Source of the DNA: JAGWBJ01 sp964291465
GTDB taxonomy: Bacteria; Chloroflexota; Dehalococcoidia; Lucifugimonadales; JAGWBF01
Direction of reading: 5' to 3'
Assembly (NCBI GenBank): GCA_964291465.2
Contig: OZ219934.1
Span: forward strand, 11,422 to 75,421
Length of the DNA: 64,000 nt
Numbering within the stretch: position 1 is the stretch's first letter; every line of letters begins with the position of its first letter. The notes below the pieces were generated by a model, which was given only the letters and a program-made list of their open reading frames with translations, was not told the origin of the DNA and did no database searches. This document shows positions 16,868 to 23,849 of this stretch, in pieces. The translations under genes were made by a program, and so were the position numbers.

Positions 16868-17671
16868 ATAGCCGCCGGCTCTCTTCTGGACCACCTGGAC
16901 GCCGTCCTTTCGCTGCTGGGTGAGCGGCCCTCGGGCCTGTTTCTCGACCTGGACGGCACCCTGGCGGAGATAGTCCCCCGCCCGGAGCAGACGGCGGTCC
17001 GGCCGGTGGTCTCCCGGACCCTGAGGGAGCTCCAAGGGCGGCTGGCTCTGGTGGCCGTGGTCACCGGCAGGCCCGCGCTGCAGGCCAGGGACATCCTGGG
17101 CGTGGAGGAGCTGGTATACGCCGGCAACCACGGCCTGGAGCTGCTGCAGGAGGGCAGGCTGGAGATTGCCCAGGAGGCGCGGGGCCACCTGGAAGCCGTC
17201 TCCCGGCTGCTGGAGCTGGTCCGGGCCACCTTCCCCGAAGGGGGCCTCGTGTTCGAGGAGAAGGCCGGCTCCTTTGCCGTACACTACCGTCTCGCCGCCC
17301 GTCCCGAGGACGTGCGCCGGCGGCTGCTGCGCTTCATAGAAGAGCAGGCCGGCGGCGGCGTGAAGCTGATCATGGGCAGGGAGGTCGTCAACGTCCTCGC
17401 ACCCGTGGATCTGAACAAGGGCACCGCGTTGACCCACCTGTCCAGGAGGCACGGTCTCGCCGCGGCCCTGGTCATGGGCGACGACGTGACGGACCTGGAC
17501 GCCTTCCGGGCCTCCAGGGCGTTGGAGGAGGCTGGGGAGATGCGGGGCCTCAGGGTCGCGGTGGTGGACGGGGAGTCGCCGCCCGAGGTCGCGGCGGCCG
17601 CGGACTACACCCTCTCCGGCGTGCCCCAGGTGGAGCGGGTGCTGTCCTGGCTGGAGGAGCGCACCCGCTAA
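16868..17671 (+). CDS. otsB: Trehalose-6-phosphate phosphatase
   Basis: About 267 residues of HAD-type OtsB: motif I FLDLDGTLAEI, motif II VVTGRP, NHGLE, the motif III region LNKGTAL, and motif IV GDDVTDLDAF. It removes phosphate from trehalose-6-phosphate, the step after OtsA. The start is odd. A GGGAGGTGG ribosome site lies directly before an in-frame ATA at 16868, and homologous OtsB sequence begins there; the nearest in-frame standard start is TTG 16829, almost at the predicted transcription start. A -10-like TACACT (16821-16826) and an 11-codon ATG mini-ORF (16836-16871) precede it. It converges on otsA with a 4-bp stop overlap. Confidence 0.88.
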   Translation: MAAGSLLDHLDAVLSLLGERPSGLFLDLDGTLAEIVPRPEQTAVRPVVSRTLRELQGRLALVAVVTGRPALQARDILGVEELVYAGNHGLELLQEGRLEIAQEARGHLEAVSRLLELVRATFPEGGLVFEEKAGSFAVHYRLAARPEDVRRRLLRFIEEQAGGGVKLIMGREVVNVLAPVDLNKGTALTHLSRRHGLAAALVMGDDVTDLDAFRASRALEEAGEMRGLRVAVVDGESPPEVAAAADYTLSGVPQVERVLSWLEERTR

Positions 17672-19188
17672 ACGAGGGCGCCTATGTCGCCGAGCTGGGA
17701 GGTGATCCAGTAGGTGATGTCCTCCCGCTCGATGTTGGACACCAGCGCCGACGCCCTCTGCTCCCGCTCCTCGTCGGTCATGGTGATGGCCTGGTACATG
17801 GCCTGCATGGTGCCCTCTATGTCCGACGGCGCCACGGACAGGGCCCCGCCCTGGAGCTGCTTGTGGGCCCCGGTCGTCTCCGACAGGATGAGCACGCCCT
17901 TGCGGGTGTTGACCACGGGGCCTTCCTTGGCCACCAGGTTCATGCCGTCGATGACCGAGTTCACCAGCATGGCGTCGTACAGCTTCATCCCGGCGATGGC
18001 CTGGGTGTAGTTGTTCTCTATGAACGACGCCACGGGCTGCCAACCGTCGTTGCCGTACCGGAAGTTGATGTCCTGGATGGTGTTCTGGATCTCGTCCATG
18101 TATCGCTGGTACTGCCTGATATGGGTGCGCGACGGCACCAGGAAGGCCAGGAAGGTGACCTGCCCGTGCAGCTCGGGGTGCCGGGCCAGCAGGAGGGAGT
18201 AGGCCCTGAACCCCCGCACCACGTTCTTGCTGGGTTCGGCCCGGTCCACCCGGATGATGGTCTTGCCCGTGCACATGGGGAGCAGCCGCCGCTCGTATTC
18301 CAGCGCCCTGGGGGAGGAGGCGATGCGGCGGATCTCCTGGACGTTGATGGATATGGGGTACACGCGGGCCGCCGTCTCCCGCCCCTGGTAGGTTACGACC
18401 TGGGCCCTGTGGTCCACGTCCACGTCCTCCAGGAACTCGGCGCAGGTGTCCAGGAAGTTTCGGACGTCGCTGATGGTCTGGAACCCGACGATGTCGGCGG
18501 AGCAGAGGCCCTCGCAGATCCCCCGGAGCATGTAGCTGGGCAGCAGCCTCCAGTACCTGGGCGAGGGCCACGGTATGTGGGTGAAGTGGAGGATGACCGC
18601 GCCCGGGAGCCGCTCCCTGATGAACTTGGGGGCCAGGTACAGGTGATAGTCGTGGACCATGACGACGGGAGGGGTGGGGTCGTCCTTGGCGTCCTCGGCC
18701 ACCGCCTGGGCGAATGAGCGGTTCACCGGGACGTAACCCCCCTCCCATGAGTCGTGCACGTTGGCGTCCAGGTTGGGGTTGTAGGGCGAGTTCCACATGT
18801 AGTGCTGGAGGAACCACACCAGGGGATTGCAGAAGACGTTGTAGTACTTGTGGTAGATGCGTCGGGGAGTGAGGACGAAGCGGAGGAGGATGCGGTGCCC
18901 GGGCAGGGGAGACGGTATGCTGCCTCCCCCCGTGTCCTGGTAGACCCGCCGGTCGCCCTCGCCTATGGCGCTGGCGATCCACGTGAACTCAACCATCTGG
19001 GCCAGGGAGCTGAGGGCGGTCACCACGCCGCCGCTGCCCCGTCTTCCTTCGACGCGGCCCGAAGCGGTAACGTGGTGCTCGACGGGCCCGCGGTTGCTGA
19101 CCAGTATCAGGCGTCGTTTCGCGAGGATTCTATCGCACAGGTCCCTGAGCCTGGCCAAGCCCGCGTCCCTGGAAACTTCCGCCATCAT
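17668..19188 (-). CDS. otsA: Trehalose-6-phosphate synthase (GT20), actinobacterial-type
   Basis: The 506-residue GT20 glycosyltransferase joins a nucleotide-sugar glucose to glucose-6-phosphate. Seen motifs are LVSNRGPVEHH at the N-terminus, GSGGVVTALSSL, VMVHDYHLYLAPK, HFTHIPWPS, IVGFQT, RVDRAEPSKNVVRGF, FLVPSRTHIRQY and VIDGMNLVAKEG. SNRGPV instead of SNRLPV, and the SKN segment, place it in the actinobacterial OtsA group, which also contains validoxylamine-phosphate synthases and enzymes preferring GDP-glucose. Opposed otsB makes trehalose synthesis the likely role; glucosylglycerol-phosphate synthesis is an alternative. Start ATG 19188 (or 19185) follows GGTGGGA. Confidence 0.9.
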   Translation of the reverse strand: MMAEVSRDAGLARLRDLCDRILAKRRLILVSNRGPVEHHVTASGRVEGRRGSGGVVTALSSLAQMVEFTWIASAIGEGDRRVYQDTGGGSIPSPLPGHRILLRFVLTPRRIYHKYYNVFCNPLVWFLQHYMWNSPYNPNLDANVHDSWEGGYVPVNRSFAQAVAEDAKDDPTPPVVMVHDYHLYLAPKFIRERLPGAVILHFTHIPWPSPRYWRLLPSYMLRGICEGLCSADIVGFQTISDVRNFLDTCAEFLEDVDVDHRAQVVTYQGRETAARVYPISINVQEIRRIASSPRALEYERRLLPMCTGKTIIRVDRAEPSKNVVRGFRAYSLLLARHPELHGQVTFLAFLVPSRTHIRQYQRYMDEIQNTIQDINFRYGNDGWQPVASFIENNYTQAIAGMKLYDAMLVNSVIDGMNLVAKEGPVVNTRKGVLILSETTGAHKQLQGGALSVAPSDIEGTMQAMYQAITMTDEEREQRASALVSNIEREDITYWITSQLGDIGALV

Positions 19189-19301
19189 CCAATCCCACCC
19201 GGCAGGGCCCCGCCGCCTCGAGACCGTGCCAGCATATGCTCCCGTCCACCCCTGCCGGGAAGGGCATGGAGGATTCTTCTAAGACCGTCGTGGGTAATTC
19301 G

Positions 19302-19330
19302 AACGTAGCAAATCCCCTAGGGGTTGTCAA
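19302..19330 (-). promoter_or_regulatory. Promoter of otsA
   Basis: On the minus strand TTGACA (19330-19325), 17 bp, TACGTT (19307-19302). It gives a leader of about 105 nt before the ATG. Confidence 0.7.
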
Positions 19331-19413
19331 GCCACGCCGTGCAAATGGGAATCCAGGGTTGGGGGTCTTGGACGCTACGCCACGGGGCCGCGCGCTCCAT
19401 ACTCCGCCTGGGT

Positions 19414-19444
19414 AGGTAGATTCCTCGCTCCGCTCGGAATGACC
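19414..19444. repeat. Dispersed intergenic palindromic repeat
   Basis: GGTAGATTCCTCGCTCCGCT then CGGAATGAC forms an imperfect palindrome (ATTCC...GGAAT). A close variant sits at about 50014-50053. It lies in the otsA/SagB spacer and could be a REP-like element. Confidence 0.55.
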
Positions 19445-19465
19445 CGCGGGGAGCCGTTCCCGGAC

Positions 19466-20998
19466 CTACCCCTTTGGCCGCCGCCTCGCCGGCTTTCCCA
19501 GGGCCACCAGGAACATGGTGCTCAGGCCCCGGGCGTCGGGCGAGAAGAACTCCGTCACGTCGTCGTCGAAGAACGTCAGGCCCGTGGCGCCCAGACACTG
19601 GGCATAGGCCGCCAGGTACATCCTGCCGCCGACTATGCCGCCCTCGAGCTGGGCCGCCCGGTACCCCCGGTTGCCGAACCGGTCCAGCACCGCGGGAAGG
19701 TCCGCCAGCATGAACACGTCGACGCTGGCGTCGGCGGGCAGCGTCTGCTGAAGGCCCAGGAACCCCGCCACCCGGCGCATCTCTCCCTCGTCCAGCAGCT
19801 CCAGGGCCCCCTCCTCCCTCCGGTACGCGTAGGCGCCCGGCGCCAGCCCCTCCACCGCGTGGACTATCAGGTAAACCCGGTTCAGCATGGCCCCCGGAGG
19901 CTCCAGGAAGTCCGCCGGGACCCCCCGGGTGGACCGGTGCAGGACGGTGGAGAGCTGCGGAAAGGTGATGGCCTCCCGACGGAACTGCCTGGAGGACCCC
20001 CTCCGGGCGATGGTGCCCTCGATGGTGTCCCCGGCCCCGTCGGCCAGCGGCTCCAGGGACCTCAACGACCCGCCTGCCGCATTGGACGACTGCGGCGAGG
20101 CGGCTCCACGCCACGCCCTGGCCTCCCGCCCGGTGGAGAGGGACGAGGCGGAGTGCATCGCCCCTATGGCGGGGTACTCCACCTCGGTGAGGGAGAGGGG
20201 CGCGGTCCTCAGGTCCAGCTCCGCGGACGGGGGCGGGGCGGGGCACCCCGGGGACCCGCTGCCCAGGGGGACCACGGCCAGCGAGACCTCCTTCTCGGTG
20301 TCCAGACCCAGGAGGTGATTGACGGCGCCGTCTGCGAACCCGGCCACGACCCTGGCCTCGATGCCCCGGGCCGCGGAGACGGCTAGGGTGTTGGCCAGCA
20401 TCGTGCCGCCGTCCCAGAAGCAGTGCCGGTAGGCCCGCGCCCGGTACTTCCAGGAGTTGCGCCAGAAGGTGCTGGTCAGGACCAGCGAGGCCGGCGCCGA
20501 GGCCACCGACGGCTCGTAACCGCATGACTCCACCAGCGCCGCCCGGTAGTCCCCTTGGCGCAGCCGTCGCAGGGCGAAGTCGTGGGCGCCGAAATGATAG
20601 ACGCCCGGCTCCAGCCCGGGCAGAGGCCCGCACACCAGGTACACCTCAACGTGGTACAGGGCCCCGGTGCACGCCGCCGCCCGGAAGAGGATCTCGCCGC
20701 CGGGGTAGACCCCCTTCTTGGTGATGCCCGCCGAGTAGTAGAGGACGGAGGCCAGGCCCCTCAGGTCCAGCCCGGCGTCGCCGGCGACGCCAGCCCGGCC
20801 GGCGATGGCTTGGAGGGCCGCTGTCCCGGTGTTCGAGAAGTCCCTGGGCAGAGGGAGGGGCTCCAGCTCCTCGTATATCTTGAAGGGGAGGGGCTGGTTG
20901 GGGAAGTCCAGAAAGTGGGAGTCCGCGTGGATGCTCTGCCACGAGTGCTTGGTCCCGTCGTGGTAGCTCCAGGCGGCCTCCAGGTCCCTGTTCGTCAC
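19466..20998 (-). CDS. SagB/ThcOx-type double nitroreductase-domain oxidoreductase
   Basis: This 510-residue protein carries two nitroreductase-like halves as in SagB-type dehydrogenases. The first has LRGLASVLYYSAGITKKG, RAAACTGALYHVEVYLV and RAYRHCFWDGGTMLANTLAVSAARG; the second has ARRGSSRQFRREAITFPQLSTVLHRS and RAAQLEGGIVGGRMYLAAYAQ. SagB enzymes use FMN to oxidise azolines to azoles in peptide natural products. No YcaO cyclodehydratase or precursor peptide is found in the window, so an orphan oxidoreductase of another pathway is equally possible. The C-terminus FFSPDA is followed by a Lys/Arg tail. Extended -10 TGCTATAAT lies at about 21046-21038. Confidence 0.85.
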   Translation of the reverse strand: MTNRDLEAAWSYHDGTKHSWQSIHADSHFLDFPNQPLPFKIYEELEPLPLPRDFSNTGTAALQAIAGRAGVAGDAGLDLRGLASVLYYSAGITKKGVYPGGEILFRAAACTGALYHVEVYLVCGPLPGLEPGVYHFGAHDFALRRLRQGDYRAALVESCGYEPSVASAPASLVLTSTFWRNSWKYRARAYRHCFWDGGTMLANTLAVSAARGIEARVVAGFADGAVNHLLGLDTEKEVSLAVVPLGSGSPGCPAPPPSAELDLRTAPLSLTEVEYPAIGAMHSASSLSTGREARAWRGAASPQSSNAAGGSLRSLEPLADGAGDTIEGTIARRGSSRQFRREAITFPQLSTVLHRSTRGVPADFLEPPGAMLNRVYLIVHAVEGLAPGAYAYRREEGALELLDEGEMRRVAGFLGLQQTLPADASVDVFMLADLPAVLDRFGNRGYRAAQLEGGIVGGRMYLAAYAQCLGATGLTFFDDDVTEFFSPDARGLSTMFLVALGKPARRRPKG

Positions 20999-21037
20999 GT
21001 TTGGCTGCTCCCGGCTTGCGCGGTCTCGACCGGCCCG

Positions 21038-21046
21038 ATTATAGCA
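21038..21046 (-). promoter_or_regulatory. Extended -10 promoter of the SagB-like gene
   Basis: Minus-strand TGCTATAAT, an extended -10, lies 40 bp upstream of the start codon. The -35 region is weak. Confidence 0.55.
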
Positions 21047-21081
21047 CGGCCCCGCCGCCGACCCGGGGGCTCCGGCTCGCG

Positions 21082-21110
21082 TTGACGGCCTCTCGGGCCG
21101 GTGCTACACT
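21082..21110 (+). promoter_or_regulatory. Promoter of the isochorismatase-like/PEP-mutase-like pair
   Basis: TTGACG (21082-21087), 17 bp, TACACT (21105-21110). It is divergent from the SagB promoter 36 bp away, leaving room for a shared operator. Confidence 0.75.
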
Positions 21111-21169
21111 GACCCCTCCCATGTCGGCGCAGGCCTCCGCCATGGGGCCAATTGCGGAAGGAGAACCCC

Positions 21170-21868
21170 ATGACCGAACGCTGGAACCTGCAGACCATCG
21201 GCCTTTCCCGGAGGACGGACCTGGACGAGCAGTTCCCGTTGGACCCCGCGAGGACGGCCCTTGTGGTGGTGGACATGCAGTACTACAGCGGATGCAGGAC
21301 CACCGGCCTGGGGAAGCGGTACGCCGACGCGGGCCAGGAAGAGCTGGTGGAGTGGCGTTTCGACCGCATCGAGCAGGTTGCGGTGCCCAACATCCAGCGG
21401 CTGCTGGCCCACTGCAGGGCCAACGGCGTGCGGGTCGTGTACGTCCAGCTTGGGTCCCACACCCGCGACTTCGCCGAGGTGCCGGCCCACATGCGCAACC
21501 TGCTGGCGGCGGGCGACGGCTGGTTCGGGAACCCCAACGCGGCCATCCTGGAGGAGATCGCCCCCGCGGAGGGGGAGCCGGTGTTCAGGAAGAACACCGT
21601 GGGCGCCTTCGCCTCCACGGCCATAGACGCCCACCTGCGCCAGAACGGTGTGGAGCACCTGGTGTTCACCGGCATCTCCACCGCGGCCTGCGTGGACAGC
21701 ACCGCCCGGGCCGCGGCTGACCTGGGCTATCACTGCGCCCTGGTCTCGGACGGGTGCAGCGACATGACCAGGGAGAACCACGAGTGGGCGCTGCACCACT
21801 TCCAGCGCCTCTTCGGACGGGTCATGGAGACCGACGACGTGCTGAGGGAGCTGTCGACCCCCGACTAA
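21170..21868 (+). CDS. Isochorismatase-like cysteine hydrolase
   Basis: 232 residues. The catalytic triad is visible: Asp in ALVVVDMQYY, Lys in VFRKNTVGAF and Cys in STAACVDSTARAA, preceded by the cis-peptide GIS. The family covers isochorismatases, nicotinamidases, N-carbamoylsarcosine and biuret or ureidoacrylate amidohydrolases. The C-terminal SDMTRENHEWALHHFQRLFGRV pattern resembles carbamoyl-type amidohydrolases, but the substrate is not settled. ATG 21170 follows GGAAGGAG; the longer 21152 start is less likely. It is 25 bp upstream of the PEP-mutase-like gene, so the two form an operon. Confidence 0.87.
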   Translation: MTERWNLQTIGLSRRTDLDEQFPLDPARTALVVVDMQYYSGCRTTGLGKRYADAGQEELVEWRFDRIEQVAVPNIQRLLAHCRANGVRVVYVQLGSHTRDFAEVPAHMRNLLAAGDGWFGNPNAAILEEIAPAEGEPVFRKNTVGAFASTAIDAHLRQNGVEHLVFTGISTAACVDSTARAAADLGYHCALVSDGCSDMTRENHEWALHHFQRLFGRVMETDDVLRELSTPD

Positions 21869-21893
21869 CGGTGATCAGGGAGGAGGCCCCGGG

Positions 21894-22835
21894 ATGAAGA
21901 AGAGCAAGAGGCTGCGAGAGCTGTTCGACTCGGGCAAGGTGTTCACCATCGCGGGAGGCTCCTGCGCCTTCCACGCCAAGATGGCCGAGGCGGCGGGGTT
22001 CGAGTGCGCCTACATGTCCGGCGGGTTCACCAGCTCCTTCCTGCTGGGCATACCCGACGCGGGCATCATGACCCTTACGGAGATGGTGGAGAACGCCCGG
22101 CGAATGGCCCGGGCCACCAGCATCCCCCTCCTGTGCGACGCCGACCAGGGTTACGGCAACGCCCTCAACGTCCGGCACACGGTGGAGGCGTTCATCGGCG
22201 CCGGCGTGGCCGGCATCCACCTGGAGGACCAGCCCGTGCCCAAGCGCTGCGGGTTCGTGTCGGGCAAGGAGGTCATCTCCCTGGAGGAGGCCGCCGGCAA
22301 GTACCGGGCCGCCGTGGACGCCAGGAACGAGCTGGACCCGGACTTCGTGATCCTGGCCCGCTGCGACGCCCGCACCGCCGTGGGGGGCTCCCTGGAGGAG
22401 ACCATTCGACGCCTGAAGGCCTACGAGGAGGCGGGGGTCGACGTCCTCTACTTCGAGGCCCCCCAGAGCATGGAGGAACTGAGAGAGGCCCGGGCCGCCG
22501 TCTCCAAGCCCCTGATGTGCACGTGGCACGCCATCGGCACCCCCGAGCTGTCGGAGATGGAGGAGCTGGGCATCGCCGCCCACTTCCTCCCCGGCCTGCT
22601 GAACACCCCCGCCATGCTGGCGGCGTGGGACTTCGCCCACGAGTTCAAGGCCCGGGGAATGGACGCCCTGAGGGAGCAGGAGGAGCGGTACAAGGACCAC
22701 CCCCTGGCCAACCTGAGGCACTTCGAGTTCCTGGGCTTCGACAAGCTGCGGGAGTGGGAGGAGCAGTACCTCCCCGCCGAGGCTGTCTCCAAGTACGAGA
22801 AGTCCGTGGGCGTGTACGAGCCCGGCCGGGTCTAG
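21894..22835 (+). CDS. Isocitrate lyase/PEP mutase superfamily enzyme
   Basis: 313 residues of the (beta/alpha)8 isocitrate lyase/phosphoenolpyruvate mutase family. It has YMSGGFTSSFLLG at the entrance, CDADQGYGNALNV with Mg ligands, GVAGIHLEDQ, and the flexible loop KRCGF where lyases have K(K/R)CGH. Replacement of the loop His by Phe argues against ordinary isocitrate or methylisocitrate lyase and towards carboxyphosphonoenolpyruvate mutase, oxaloacetate decarboxylase or petal-death-like C-C lyases. ILARCDARTAVGG and YFEAPQSMEEL follow family order. Downstream of the isochorismatase-like gene under one promoter. Confidence 0.85.
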   Translation: MKKSKRLRELFDSGKVFTIAGGSCAFHAKMAEAAGFECAYMSGGFTSSFLLGIPDAGIMTLTEMVENARRMARATSIPLLCDADQGYGNALNVRHTVEAFIGAGVAGIHLEDQPVPKRCGFVSGKEVISLEEAAGKYRAAVDARNELDPDFVILARCDARTAVGGSLEETIRRLKAYEEAGVDVLYFEAPQSMEELREARAAVSKPLMCTWHAIGTPELSEMEELGIAAHFLPGLLNTPAMLAAWDFAHEFKARGMDALREQEERYKDHPLANLRHFEFLGFDKLREWEEQYLPAEAVSKYEKSVGVYEPGRV

Positions 22836-22916
22836 GCCGCCGGGGGGTCAGGGGCACGACATTAGGGAGACTAGGGGGCTCGGTGGAAGTCACGGCCGAC
22901 TCCCCCAGCCGGGCGC

Positions 22917-23672
22917 CTACCCCGACGCGGCCAGCCGCGCGACGGCGTCGCTGACGCAGCCGAGGGAGGGCACCGTGGCGTCGGGCTCCACCTCCACCGG
23001 CGTGCGCCGGTCGTCGTGGGTCTCGATCCATACGGTCTTCATCCCCGCCTGCTTGGCCCCGTACACGTCGTTCAGCAGGTGGTCCCCCACGTGCACGGTC
23101 TCGCCGGCGGCGGCCCCCATGGCCTCCAGGGTGCCCCGGAATATTTCCAACGCGGGCTTGGCCAGGCGCACCTCGTCGGAGAAGGTATGGACGTCGAAGT
23201 ATTCCAGCAGCCCCAGCTGCTCCATGTAGACGCGAAATGTGACTCCCGGGGTCATGCCCGTGTTGGATATGAGGCCCATGCGGAAGCCGGCGGTCCTGAC
23301 GGCCTCCAGCACACGGGCGGCGTCCTCGTGGGGAGGGGGAGGGTAGTCGAACAGGGAGTCGGCGTAGGAGTCTGAGATGCTCCGCACCACCCCCGGGTCC
23401 AGGCGCGCCGGGAGGGCCGGGTCTATGTGCCCGATGAATATCTCGATCTGCTCGGCGAAGGAGACGTCCCGTCCCTCGGCGCGGATGCCGTGGCAGGAGC
23501 GGTAGCACTGGCGGTAGGCCTCCCGCACCTGCTCCTCGGAGTAGTCCTCGCCCGCGCCCGTGAGGGCGTCCCGCGCCCCGCGAAGCCTCACCTGCATGCG
23601 GGCCAGCCCAAGCTCCCGGGTATCCATGAGCAGGGTCTGCCACAGGTCGAAGGTCACACAGCTTATGGCCAA
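22917..23672 (-). CDS. HAD-family hydrolase (HAD-IA type)
   Basis: 251 residues. Motif I is FDLWQTLL: the nucleophile Asp is present, but the general acid/base Asp two residues on is replaced by Trp-Gln, as in a subgroup of HAD-IA proteins. Motif II is LISNTG, motif III LAKPALEIF and motif IV HVGDHLLNDVYGAKQAGM. A helical cap lies at about residues 15-90. Such proteins dephosphorylate small metabolites or dehalogenate; the altered motif I makes activity uncertain. The start is TTG 23672 with no better candidate, and minus-strand TACAAT (23711-23706) is a plausible -10. Confidence 0.83.
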   Translation of the reverse strand: MAISCVTFDLWQTLLMDTRELGLARMQVRLRGARDALTGAGEDYSEEQVREAYRQCYRSCHGIRAEGRDVSFAEQIEIFIGHIDPALPARLDPGVVRSISDSYADSLFDYPPPPHEDAARVLEAVRTAGFRMGLISNTGMTPGVTFRVYMEQLGLLEYFDVHTFSDEVRLAKPALEIFRGTLEAMGAAAGETVHVGDHLLNDVYGAKQAGMKTVWIETHDDRRTPVEVEPDATVPSLGCVSDAVARLAASG

Positions 23673-23817
23673 TTCTCACAACCCCGTAGTCACGAATTGC
23701 AAGCTATTGTACAACATTCTCGTTGCACTGGGCCGGGCCAGTGGGCCGTTCCACTGGGCTGGTACGGGGGCTGGTGTGTTGGGACCGGAGACCGCCGTCC
23801 CTGAAGGGGCGGTGTGC

Positions 23818-23823
23818 TATACT
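23818..23823 (+). promoter_or_regulatory. -10 element upstream of nadE
   Basis: TATACT 27 bp before the nadE ATG; the -35 is weak. An imperfect GC hairpin (CCGTCCCTGAAGGGGCGG) lies just upstream. Confidence 0.5.
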
Positions 23824-23849
23824 CCCAGGCAACCCCCGCAGGCAGCAGC

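Noticed and set aside
22004..22954. A 316-codon frame overlapping the PEP-mutase-like gene
   Set aside because: Arg/Gly/Pro-rich shadow; the family motifs are in the other frame.
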